A stretch of 64,000 nt of DNA from Anaerolineae bacterium (GTDB lineage: Bacteria; Chloroflexota; Anaerolineae; Caldilineales; Caldilineaceae), in contig JAUIHI010000001.1 of NCBI GenBank assembly GCA_030432295.1, positions 1 to 64,000 of the forward strand. Reading direction: 5' to 3'. Made by a program: the position numbers and the translations under genes. Positions 48,108 through 57,164 of the stretch are shown in pieces; within the stretch, counting starts at the first letter, position 1, and each line of letters starts with the position of its first letter. The notes beneath the pieces are model-generated. The model saw only the letters and a list, made by a program, of their open reading frames with translations, was not told the DNA's origin and ran no database searches.

Positions 48108-51100
48108 ATGTACAACCAGACAACAGGAGGTATTTCGACTATTCGGCGCGGTGTATGGACACTCATCCTGTGTGGACTGGTTGGAATTCTGGCCGGGTCA
48201 ACCGGAGGGAATCTGCGGGCTGAAGCCAATCGGGCAGAATCTCAACCCCAGAATGCGACTGCCCATTTCGAAGGAGCGTTGACGCCCGCAGCCGAGGACG
48301 GAGCCAGCGGTGACATCATTGCCTTTGATGTCACCTACGACGACAGCGACACACCGATTGGCGTCGATTATCAGCTCGCAATCTCCAGTCTGGTGCTCTC
48401 CGAAGAGGAGGGGCCGCTCTGTGCAGCGGGTGGACAGTCCTCCTACAGCGGCACGACCACAAATCTCCTCCCCTGGCCGGGGGACAAGAAGATGTACACT
48501 TTCGTTGCTGACGAGCGTCCCGACGGTAACTATCCCAGCCAGGTGAGCATTACCGGCCTGCTGGGGCGCTCCCTGTCCACACCCCCCAAATACATCGGCC
48601 CTAACCACTCCCAGGGCACAGTCCAGGCCTTCTACGAAGTTCCCCTTGGCGGCTCCTCATTCACAATGCGCTGCATCTGGACCTGGAAAATCTCTAACGG
48701 TCCAGGAGGCGTTCTCTCTTTCTCCCATGCAGAGTATACAGCAGGCGAAAATGAAGGCACGGCGACGATTACCGTCGTGCGCCAGGAAGTGCTGGTGGGC
48801 ACAGTGACTGTGGACTACGCAGCCAGCAACGGCAGTGCCGAAGAGGGCAAAGATTTTACTGCTACCAGCGGTACGCTCTCCTTTGGGCCAGGCGAAACCC
48901 AGAAGCAGTTCACTCTGCCTATTCTGCCTGACGAGGAGGTGGAAGGGATAGAAACACTCACACTTACGTTGAGCAATCCGTCCGTTGGGGCCGTTCTCGA
49001 TGCGCCCAACCCTGCCACACTCAAGATTGACGATACGCCCAACCTGGCCGTCCTTCCCTTCGCTCTGAATACGAGCCAGCTTCTCCAGGAGGGGACGAAA
49101 TTTCTCTTCGAAAATATTGTGGTGCAGGTATTCAACAACGCCGACGACAATGGCGAGACAGTGCCCCAGGCCACGCTTCAGGTGAAAAGTGGCGACACAG
49201 TTGTGCATACTGCCTCCGTCGGTCCTCTTTCGCCCGGCGGCCCGGTCCAGGAAGTCTCCTTTGACTGGGAGGTAACCGATCCGCTGATCGCGGGCGCAGG
49301 CAGTGCCCAACTCAATCTGATTGCCACTGTGGACCCCAGCGGAGCCATCCCCGATCGTGACCCAAGTAACAACAGCGCTCAGGCCGGCCTGGCTATCTCT
49401 GTCCTGCCGGTTGTGGAGGCGATCGATCCCCAGTACGAATTGCAAGGCAAATTCTTCCTGCGCAATGTGCCTCTTGACAACAAAATCAGCGTCACTGTCA
49501 ACGACTGGAATGGGGACGCCCAGGGCCAGGGCAACGCGCCCTTCGGCCAGCTCCACTTCAAACTCAACCAGAACGAAACGACAGTGCCGGGACAGATCGG
49601 CAAGATGGACCACACCTACAATATGGGGACTGATTTTGCCAACGCGGGCGAGTGCTTTGCCAATACACTCAGCATCTGGGCAGAGGGCGCTCACCCCAGC
49701 TTTGTCACCGACCCTGCGCCCCCCTTTGTCACCTCTGCTGTCAATCTGCCCCAGTGGGTGGATTGGGTGAAGGCCAATTTGCAGCAGTATGACCTCACTT
49801 TCACGGCCCGCGGCGCTGGCAAACTGGTGGACTACGAATACGGCTTCTCCTTCCCAGAGCCGCCCTTCAGCCCCAACGCCACTGTTCCCGGCAATGTGCC
49901 TGTGCTGGGCGGATCGGTCTTTGGCTTTCTGCCGCCTACAGTGGCCGCCATCGACACTTCCACCAGTTCTGCTGGCCCAGGAAGTGTGGAAGCGGAAGGC
50001 CAGACCGGCTTCACTTCGCCCGTCTTTACCGGCTCCGCCGAACTGTTTGGCAGCGGCGAGACCCACTTTCGTTGCAAGCAGGGCGTGCCTGTTCTCGACT
50101 TCGACAGCACCACTTTTGGCTTTCTCTTCGACCACAAAAATGCTTCCACCGATCTCAAACTGAGCCAGGTGATGCCCACCCTGGCCAGTACCCTGGCCCT
50201 GATTCCCTTCTGGGGATCAGAGTTGGCCGCGGGTGTGAATACCAGCAAAGTCGGCGTCGCCTACAATGTGGGTGGCGGTCTGGCTGCCAGCTTCCGGGAC
50301 AAAGGCGCGGGGGAACTTGAATTCGACACAGCCCGGGGCACCGCAGAGATCGGGCTATCAGCCTCGTCCACACTGAATGTGTTGGACGATCTCTCCCTTT
50401 CCATCACAGGGGGTGGCAAGCCCTATGTGACCGCCAAAGTGCCCCGCCCGCCCATCGACTATCTGGAACAGATCGGTATCGAACTGGCCTTTGAGGTCGT
50501 CTATCAGATATGGGCATTCCAGGGAACTATCCCCGTAGGGGTGGATTGCAGCCTGCCCGGCGGCTGCGGCCTGACCGGCAGACGGGCGTATCTGCTGGCC
50601 GACTCTACCGGCTGGCAACTCCTGCCTGCCACGCCCGGTAGCCCGGACTACGCCCGTTTCCAGTCAGCGCGTGCCGCTACCGCGCACTCGGCAACAGCCA
50701 ATACCACCGAATCGATTCTCCTTTCCGATGTCTATGCCCAGCCAACGCCTGCCCTGGCCGTGGACAGTAGCGGTAAGCGGTTGCTGGCCTACATTCACGA
50801 CACACCGGGCGCCCCCCAGGGCCGGGGCACGGATGTGCGCACCCTGCATTGGAACAGTACGGCCTGGGAACCCCCCGTCGCGGTGACCAGCGATGAACAG
50901 CCGGAGTACAACCCGGCTTTGGCCTATGATGCGGCTGACAAAGGGGTGCTGCTCTGGGAGCGCTCCAACCTGCCCGGTGGTGTCACCCCTTCGCTGGACA
51001 TCACCTTTACCCAAAGCCTGGAGATTGTCACAAGCATCTGGAATGGCACTGCCTGGAGTGCGCCCGCACCGTTGACGGCCAACAGTCTGATGGACCGCTC

Positions 51101-52889
51101 GCCCCAACTGGCCCAGGGCAACGACGGCACACTGATGGCCCTGTGGCAGACCGGCAACGGCGATACGCTAGCAGGCACAGGCACAAATCCTGTCTCGCTC
51201 TCCTTTGCGCTGTGGGATGGGAACAACTGGTCTGCGCCTGCTGTAGCCGCGGCCGGTCTGGCGGATCTGCGTCAGGTGCGTCTGGCTGTGCGTTCGGCCA
51301 GCGAAGCCGCACTGGTGCTGACCAAAGGCGACGCCACCCCCGGCGGTGATACAGAACTCTTCTACAGCACATTCAACGGCACGGCCTGGAGCGCACTGCA
51401 AGCCGTGACCGCCAACAGCGTTAATGACACCAGCCCGGCCCTGGCCTACGGCAGCACTGGTCGTCGCCATCTGCTCTGGCTGGAAGACGGCACTCTGCGC
51501 TGGCTGCTGGATAGCTGGACAGTTGGCGACGCTACTGCGCCCATTCCACAGGAAAAGAGCGGCGCAATTGTCGGCCTGGGGTTGGCGGCAGGCCCCAGCG
51601 GCGGGCTGGCCCTGACCTGGCAGAGCAATCGGGACGGAGAGCCGGGCATTGCCACGGCATTCTACGATCCTGCGGCCAACAGTTGGGCCGCGCCGGAGAT
51701 TCTGGTGGGCGATGGCTCGATTGAGGCGACACTGACGCCAGCCTATGCGTCCAACGGCGATCTGCACATTGGCTATCGCAAGACAGCCGCCAGCGCTGTC
51801 ACGCGCACACTCACGCTGACGACGAGTGAAGTGATTACTGTGCCCAATGTGCTGACCACAGGCGAGAGCGATCTGGCCTATCTGGTCCACACGCCGGGCC
51901 GGGACTTGACTTTTGACAGCCTGAGCATAGAGCCGTCCAACCCCGCACCCGGCCAGCCCATAACCCTCACGGCTGTTCTGCGCAATGCGGGCGGTCTGTC
52001 AGCGCCGACGCCTCGCGTTCGCTTTCTGGATGGGGCGACAGCCCTCGCCACCCAGGACCTGGCGAGTCTGGACGGGGGCTATACCCGCACAGTGACGGCC
52101 CAGGCCGTGCTGGGCGCGGTCACTGGCCCACACTCTCTGGCTGCGGTAGCTGACCCGGACAGCCAGCTTGCCGAGAGCGACGAGGGCAACAACGAAGTCA
52201 GCCTCACCACCAGTCTGCCCGATCTGCGTCCTGGCCTGCTAGACACAACCTCTAGCAGCACAATCGTCTCAGTGACAGTTGCCATTGAGAATAGCGGGGC
52301 ACAGGCCACGTCCACCAGCTTTGTGGTGACGCTGCGCGCAGGCCATCCGCTGACCGGGACTCTTTTGACCGAAAACCATCTGGTAGCCCTGGCCGCGGGC
52401 AAGCAAGCGACGACGACGCTCGCTGTGGCGGCCACAGCTCTGTTGCCTACCGATCCGACAGAGCTGTGGGTTGTGGTTGATTGGTTGGGTCAAGTAGCCG
52501 AGAGCGACGAGGGTAACAACAGCCGTTCTGTCAGCTTTCTCCCCTTGCCCGATCTGGCTATAACGAGCCAGGACATCGCCACTGGTTCGGGCCAATTACA
52601 GATCACAATCCACAACCGGGGGCAGCGTTCGTCTACAGCCGCCTCGGTCTGGATTGGCACAGGCAGCACACCGCCCACAGGGAGCAGCGCCATCCATACG
52701 GCCACGCTCCCAGCCATAGCGCCCGGTGTGAGTCACCGCCTGAAGGTGCCGGTTGGGTTGGGTCTCGAACTCTTCGCCATCAGACTCGACGGGGATAATA
52801 GCCTGGCCGAGAACGATGAAACGAACAATCTGGCCTTTCGTCGCCTTCATATCACCAAACTGCTCTACCTGCCTGTGCTGGCTCGTTAG
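48108..52889 (+). CDS. 1593-aa secreted protein with Calx-beta and CARDB domains and YLPV tail
   Basis: A very large exported protein: signal segment at ~14-37 (GVWTLILCGLVGILAG). Calx-beta domain ~200-310 (YTAGENEGTATITVVR, then DYAASNGSAEEGKDF). A CARDB-like domain ~312-430, and three more at the end (~1266-1365, ~1380-1480, ~1485-1585), each closing with (E/R)-S-(D)-E-(G/T)-N-N words. Residues ~860-1250 hold repeats such as NPALAYDAADKGVLLWE and SPQLAQGNDGTLMALW, like a beta-propeller. The last residues, LLYLPVLAR, are a short aromatic-Leu-Pro-Val tail. No enzyme motif; probably surface adhesion or scaffold. Confidence 0.82.
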   Translation: MYNQTTGGISTIRRGVWTLILCGLVGILAGSTGGNLRAEANRAESQPQNATAHFEGALTPAAEDGASGDIIAFDVTYDDSDTPIGVDYQLAISSLVLSEEEGPLCAAGGQSSYSGTTTNLLPWPGDKKMYTFVADERPDGNYPSQVSITGLLGRSLSTPPKYIGPNHSQGTVQAFYEVPLGGSSFTMRCIWTWKISNGPGGVLSFSHAEYTAGENEGTATITVVRQEVLVGTVTVDYAASNGSAEEGKDFTATSGTLSFGPGETQKQFTLPILPDEEVEGIETLTLTLSNPSVGAVLDAPNPATLKIDDTPNLAVLPFALNTSQLLQEGTKFLFENIVVQVFNNADDNGETVPQATLQVKSGDTVVHTASVGPLSPGGPVQEVSFDWEVTDPLIAGAGSAQLNLIATVDPSGAIPDRDPSNNSAQAGLAISVLPVVEAIDPQYELQGKFFLRNVPLDNKISVTVNDWNGDAQGQGNAPFGQLHFKLNQNETTVPGQIGKMDHTYNMGTDFANAGECFANTLSIWAEGAHPSFVTDPAPPFVTSAVNLPQWVDWVKANLQQYDLTFTARGAGKLVDYEYGFSFPEPPFSPNATVPGNVPVLGGSVFGFLPPTVAAIDTSTSSAGPGSVEAEGQTGFTSPVFTGSAELFGSGETHFRCKQGVPVLDFDSTTFGFLFDHKNASTDLKLSQVMPTLASTLALIPFWGSELAAGVNTSKVGVAYNVGGGLAASFRDKGAGELEFDTARGTAEIGLSASSTLNVLDDLSLSITGGGKPYVTAKVPRPPIDYLEQIGIELAFEVVYQIWAFQGTIPVGVDCSLPGGCGLTGRRAYLLADSTGWQLLPATPGSPDYARFQSARAATAHSATANTTESILLSDVYAQPTPALAVDSSGKRLLAYIHDTPGAPQGRGTDVRTLHWNSTAWEPPVAVTSDEQPEYNPALAYDAADKGVLLWERSNLPGGVTPSLDITFTQSLEIVTSIWNGTAWSAPAPLTANSLMDRSPQLAQGNDGTLMALWQTGNGDTLAGTGTNPVSLSFALWDGNNWSAPAVAAAGLADLRQVRLAVRSASEAALVLTKGDATPGGDTELFYSTFNGTAWSALQAVTANSVNDTSPALAYGSTGRRHLLWLEDGTLRWLLDSWTVGDATAPIPQEKSGAIVGLGLAAGPSGGLALTWQSNRDGEPGIATAFYDPAANSWAAPEILVGDGSIEATLTPAYASNGDLHIGYRKTAASAVTRTLTLTTSEVITVPNVLTTGESDLAYLVHTPGRDLTFDSLSIEPSNPAPGQPITLTAVLRNAGGLSAPTPRVRFLDGATALATQDLASLDGGYTRTVTAQAVLGAVTGPHSLAAVADPDSQLAESDEGNNEVSLTTSLPDLRPGLLDTTSSSTIVSVTVAIENSGAQATSTSFVVTLRAGHPLTGTLLTENHLVALAAGKQATTTLAVAATALLPTDPTELWVVVDWLGQVAESDEGNNSRSVSFLPLPDLAITSQDIATGSGQLQITIHNRGQRSSTAASVWIGTGSTPPTGSSAIHTATLPAIAPGVSHRLKVPVGLGLELFAIRLDGDNSLAENDETNNLAFRRLHITKLLYLPVLAR

Positions 52890-53108
52890 GATCGTCCACG
52901 GGAGATCGTCTCTGGCAGGCACAAATGTGGAATGGTTGCGTGATTGGTTAGATTCGTGTTAGATCATAGATAGAGTGGCGAGAGTAAGATAGGCACACCT
53001 GTCCTTTCATCCCATCTCTGGCTCTCCTGCAAAAAGCCATTCGCATAGCCGCGCTCTACTCCATCCTGCCTGTCACTCTTTACATATCTGTTCCACAGGA
53101 GCTTCGCC
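52890..53108. other. Intergenic gap between the two large genes
   Basis: 219 bp with no clear hairpin or repeat. A candidate ribosome binding site (ACAGGAG) lies at the end before ATG 53109. A promoter could not be assigned with confidence. Confidence 0.4.
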
Positions 53109-56100
53109 ATGAATAAACTCGGCTTCTATATCCAGAACAGCCAGGGAACCCACGACCACATTTCCAATGTGCAGCCCCCAGTGATTCTTATGCACGCCTG
53201 GGATCAGGGCCTGCTGATGGATATTCGTCGTTTCCGCGCCCCGGATGCCTTTGTGGTGGGACGTATGGATTACATCGGCCAGGGCGACAGCAAGAAGCCG
53301 GTGGATCAGACGCTCATCAATAGCTGGCTGGACGGGCCAGACCCGGCGGCTCGGGGCCGGGAATTTGCCGAGCACATTCTGGCCGACAACTTCCAGTTGG
53401 CAACCCGCAAAGGCGAAAATGGCCGCCTGCTGGTGGACGCCTGGATGAGCCTGAATGAGTGTATTCCTGGTCCTGCCTCCCGCGGCTATAGCAATAGCGA
53501 GGCCGAAAAGGCTGAGATCGAGGGGCGTCTGCGAGCCTACGATAAATTTCAGGTGGCCTTCCGCGACAAGCTGATGGAGCAGGGCGTCGAAGCTGTGGCC
53601 TTCAATTTTGGCGCGGGCAACTTTGCCTCAGCGGCTCATTACCTGGAATTCTTCCCAGATACATTGGCCTCCTACACGTATTTGGGCTTTCACGAATACG
53701 GCTGGCCGGAGATGCGTCCAGACCCGGACGCCGGGGTCTTTTCCAGTGCGGGGAGCTATCGACCGATTGTCCAGGGCATCCGTCAGCAAACCGGGCTGGA
53801 CTATAAAGCGATCATCACTGAAGCCGGTCTGGCCCGGATGTTTGCCCACAGCCAGGACGGGGCCGGGGATGTGGGCTGGCTCTACCCGGAGGATTCGGTC
53901 AGCCAGGACAACTACTGGCGCTCGTTGGAGTGGTTCAACGACTATCTGGTCGAGGACGATTTTGCGGTGGGGGCCTGCCTTTTTCAGGTGGGCGTGGGCG
54001 CAGGCTGGCAGACCTTCCGCCACTTCGGGCCGGACGCCCAGGGCAGTCCCATCGGCATTTTGGATCGGGTGCGCCAGTTGCGGGACAAGACGGACCACAA
54101 GCCCCAACCGACGGTCGGTGAGCCAGAGACGCCGGTTGAGCCACCGCCGGTCGAGCCGACGCCGGTCGAGGCCCCACCGACTGTGGACCCACCATCCAAC
54201 GGCGCATCCCATACGGTCTTCCTGCCTGTGATGGGTGGGGGGAGTGCCCAGTCGGGACGCGTTCCTGTACGGGAAAAAGTAGGGTTGGATGCCAATCGAC
54301 CCATCGATCCGGAGAGCGGTGTGGCTGTGGCCCAGACGGGTGATCCGGGAATCATTGCGGAGACCGGGGCTGGCTGGGTGCGCCTGAATTTTGTGCTGGG
54401 CCGTGTCTGGTCCAGCGTGGCCGACGCTGGCTGGCAGGAGCGCTACAGTCAGATCATTGCCGGTTTCCGTGGCCGGGGGCTGAATATCTATGGACTGATC
54501 AGCGACGAAGCTATGAACGCTCCTCCCGGCGAACAGTTCCGGGACCCACCGCCTGCTGGCCTGGCCCAGGACGAATGGCTCAACCAGTATGTGGATACTT
54601 TTGTCGCCATTGTTCGCCGTTTCCACGCGGATGTGAGTGTCTTTGAAAGCTTCAACGAGCCGGACGATTGGCACGGGGGCCAGCGCAATTGGATACATCC
54701 GGGCTGGTATGCGGTGATACTTCAGACGATCTATGACCGGGTCAAGTCCGATCCGAACATCCGTCACGTCACCCTCGTCTCTGGTCCTTTGCAGGGACTG
54801 AGCAACAACGATAACGGCGGTGTGCGTTATCTGACCGCGGCCTATCAGGAAGGCAAGCAGCGTTTTGGCTGGGGCAGTCGTGCCCCCTTTCCCTTCGATG
54901 GGGTGGGCTATCATCTCTACGCGGCCCAAGACCCAACCAGCACCGACGAGCAGATTCGGACCCAATACAACGAATATCTTTCCGATCTGCGCCGGGTGAT
55001 TCGGGAGGCGGAGGGGCAGGCCAAACCGATCTACCTCTCCGAATTTGGCTGGTTCAGCAATCACGACAACGAGAGTTTCCAAGAGCGGGCGATGCGGGTT
55101 GGTTTGAAAGCCGCGGCAGATGACCCCAATCTGGCCCTGGTCGTCTGGTTCTGCACCCAGGACTTTGGCGAGGATAAGGATCTCAAACATTACGGACTCT
55201 ATCGCCGAGGCCCCATCAGCCCGGACAATCGCAAGCCGGGCGTCTACCGTTGCTTCCAGCAGATTTTGCGTAGCCCAGGCGATGTTCCTGTGGCTATCCC
55301 CGGCGCTGCGGTGACCACACCCGAAGCAGAGGCCGCGCCCGATGCGGAGGCGGCACCCGAAGCGGAGGCTTCTATGCCAGCTATAGTCGCACGTATCCCC
55401 TGCATCTACACCAACCAGCAGGCCATCGATGCGGTCTATAATTCGGCTCTCAAACTGGGGCTGGCCGACCCCTGGACGATCTTCGCCAAGGCGGGGCAGG
55501 ATGTGGCTTTGTTGGCGCAAGACCGGGCTGGCCGCTACGCCGGTCCGCCCCTGGACGAGACGCCCTCGCTGACCGCCAACGAGCGGGCCATCCTGCGCGG
55601 GGAACTGTTGGAACAATTGGTCGAGACCGCGCGCTGGAATGGATTGGTGATGGCGACCGATGGCCTTTCCCTGCGGGTGGGGCCGGGCCAAGACCACGAC
55701 GTGCTGCGCTTCTTGACCCACGAGGAGCGGGTGCAGGTGTTGGACGACAGCAGTAGCTGGCTCTTTGTCGAGGCAGGGGAGACACCGGGCTATTGCAGCG
55801 CGGATTGGGTGATGCGCCAGGTTGCGCCGGCGCCGGTGTCGCCAACACCCACTGGCAACGCGGTGGGCCTGCTGCGCACCTGGACCCGCCACGGCCAACT
55901 GCTCCGATCCGAAGCAGGACGGCTGGGCATCGAACCGGCAGTGGCAGTGGCGGTGCTCCTGGCCGAGTCCGGCGGGGATGGCTTTGGCCCGGATGGACGG
56001 CTCAAAATTCGTTTTGAAAACCACATCTTTTTGCAGCAATGGGGCGCACACAACAAACCGGTCTTTGATCGCTTCTTTGCCTTCAGCCCGCAAGAGTCGT

Positions 56101-57080
56101 GGAAGGGCCATCAGTGGCGTCCGAGCCAGGGGAGCGAGTGGCAGAACTGTCACCAGAGCCAGGCCCAGGAGTGGCAGGTATTGGACTTCGCCCGCAATTT
56201 TGTAGAGGAACCAGCCCTGAAATCCATCAGTATGGGGTCATCTCAGATTATGGGCTTCAACTTTGCGGACCTGGGCTATAGCTCGGCCACAGCAATGTTC
56301 GACGACTTCCAGACCGGTGAGGAGGCGCAGATTCGGGCCTTCTTCCGCTTTGTGGAAAGCCAGCATCTGGTCCAATCCCTGCGCCAGAAGGATTACGTGG
56401 CCTTTGCCCGGGGTTACAACGGACCGGGCCAGCCCGAATTCTATGCGGGCATTATCCAAGGCTATGTGGACCTCTTCCACCAGGAGATCGGCGGCGCACG
56501 GGTCATCGAGCGTGCACCCGGCGAGCGGGGCTTCCCGTCCCCCGTCGATGTGCAATCGCGGTTGCCTGTGCCCGAAGGCGGCGGCAGTCTGGCCCAGAGC
56601 GATCCCCAACTCTACTCCTTCTGGCGTCAGCATATACAGAAGGGCTTTGAGAACAACCAGACAATGTTCGAACAGATTCTCAACGGCTTTATGGGACCCT
56701 ATTGGACGACGGTCTGGATGTACCGCATTCTCTTTGGGGTGGGGGTGCTGGCCTTTGTGGCTGCGATTGTGATGGCCTATGTCAGCCGGGACAACCCGAC
56801 GACGGCCATCGGCACTGCCGCCGTCTTCGGCGGGCTGAGCATCGCCTCCTTCCTTTCCTATTTCCTCAGCCGTCCGCTCCAAGCCCTGGAAGAGAATCTC
56901 CAATTCATCACCTGGCTGGGGATTCTCTACAACTCCTATTGGACCCGGCTCGCCTATCTGTCGGACAACGACAGCGTGCAAGAGGGGCTGGAGGACGTGA
57001 CCAACGACACTATCGCCGGGATCAAAGAACTGCTGGCTTCCCACGCCGAACGCACGGGCAAGCGGCCCGGCACGGGGTGA
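53109..57080 (+). CDS. 1323-aa multidomain protein: two TIM barrels, SH3, muramidase, membrane module
   Basis: No N-terminal signal peptide. Domains in order: glycosidase-like barrel ~1-335 (ASYTYLGFHEYGWPEM, AIITEAGLAR); Pro-rich linker ~336-375 ending in HTVFLPVMGGG; second barrel ~385-733 with acid/base Glu in FESFNEPDDW near 512 and nucleophile-type Glu in IYLSEFGWFSN near 640; Ala/Glu/Pro linker ~737-760; bacterial SH3 ~850-905 (LSLRVGPGQDHDVLRFL); N-acetylmuramidase of the DUF3380 type ~920-1137 (VAVLLAESGGDGFGPDGRLK, GSSQIMGFNF). Then two membrane helices ~1203-1255 and a conserved-looking tail (FLSRPLQALEENLQFITWLG). Possibly a cell-wall-targeting effector; role unknown. Confidence 0.83.
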   Translation: MNKLGFYIQNSQGTHDHISNVQPPVILMHAWDQGLLMDIRRFRAPDAFVVGRMDYIGQGDSKKPVDQTLINSWLDGPDPAARGREFAEHILADNFQLATRKGENGRLLVDAWMSLNECIPGPASRGYSNSEAEKAEIEGRLRAYDKFQVAFRDKLMEQGVEAVAFNFGAGNFASAAHYLEFFPDTLASYTYLGFHEYGWPEMRPDPDAGVFSSAGSYRPIVQGIRQQTGLDYKAIITEAGLARMFAHSQDGAGDVGWLYPEDSVSQDNYWRSLEWFNDYLVEDDFAVGACLFQVGVGAGWQTFRHFGPDAQGSPIGILDRVRQLRDKTDHKPQPTVGEPETPVEPPPVEPTPVEAPPTVDPPSNGASHTVFLPVMGGGSAQSGRVPVREKVGLDANRPIDPESGVAVAQTGDPGIIAETGAGWVRLNFVLGRVWSSVADAGWQERYSQIIAGFRGRGLNIYGLISDEAMNAPPGEQFRDPPPAGLAQDEWLNQYVDTFVAIVRRFHADVSVFESFNEPDDWHGGQRNWIHPGWYAVILQTIYDRVKSDPNIRHVTLVSGPLQGLSNNDNGGVRYLTAAYQEGKQRFGWGSRAPFPFDGVGYHLYAAQDPTSTDEQIRTQYNEYLSDLRRVIREAEGQAKPIYLSEFGWFSNHDNESFQERAMRVGLKAAADDPNLALVVWFCTQDFGEDKDLKHYGLYRRGPISPDNRKPGVYRCFQQILRSPGDVPVAIPGAAVTTPEAEAAPDAEAAPEAEASMPAIVARIPCIYTNQQAIDAVYNSALKLGLADPWTIFAKAGQDVALLAQDRAGRYAGPPLDETPSLTANERAILRGELLEQLVETARWNGLVMATDGLSLRVGPGQDHDVLRFLTHEERVQVLDDSSSWLFVEAGETPGYCSADWVMRQVAPAPVSPTPTGNAVGLLRTWTRHGQLLRSEAGRLGIEPAVAVAVLLAESGGDGFGPDGRLKIRFENHIFLQQWGAHNKPVFDRFFAFSPQESWKGHQWRPSQGSEWQNCHQSQAQEWQVLDFARNFVEEPALKSISMGSSQIMGFNFADLGYSSATAMFDDFQTGEEAQIRAFFRFVESQHLVQSLRQKDYVAFARGYNGPGQPEFYAGIIQGYVDLFHQEIGGARVIERAPGERGFPSPVDVQSRLPVPEGGGSLAQSDPQLYSFWRQHIQKGFENNQTMFEQILNGFMGPYWTTVWMYRILFGVGVLAFVAAIVMAYVSRDNPTTAIGTAAVFGGLSIASFLSYFLSRPLQALEENLQFITWLGILYNSYWTRLAYLSDNDSVQEGLEDVTNDTIAGIKELLASHAERTGKRPGTG

Positions 57081-57090
57081 TTCTTGTAGG

Positions 57091-57152
57091 TTGGGTGGAT
57101 GCAAAAGAGAGCAGCCGGAACGTCCCGGCTGCTCTCTTTTGCATCCACCCAA
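57091..57152. terminator. Perfect 28-bp hairpin between convergent genes
   Basis: TTGGGTGGATGCAAAAGAGA... (57091-57118) pairs exactly with 57125-57152, loop AACGTC. It separates the convergent 1323-aa and flavin oxidoreductase genes and begins with the TAGGTTGGGT word also seen at 34807. Confidence 0.85.
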
Positions 57153-57164
57153 CAATTCAGCAAT

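Noticed and set aside
53628-56153. 841-residue open frame on the minus strand inside the 1323-aa gene
   Set aside because: It mirrors the codon pattern of the real gene, has no recognisable domains and is rich in His, Arg and Gln as antisense frames of GC-rich genes are.
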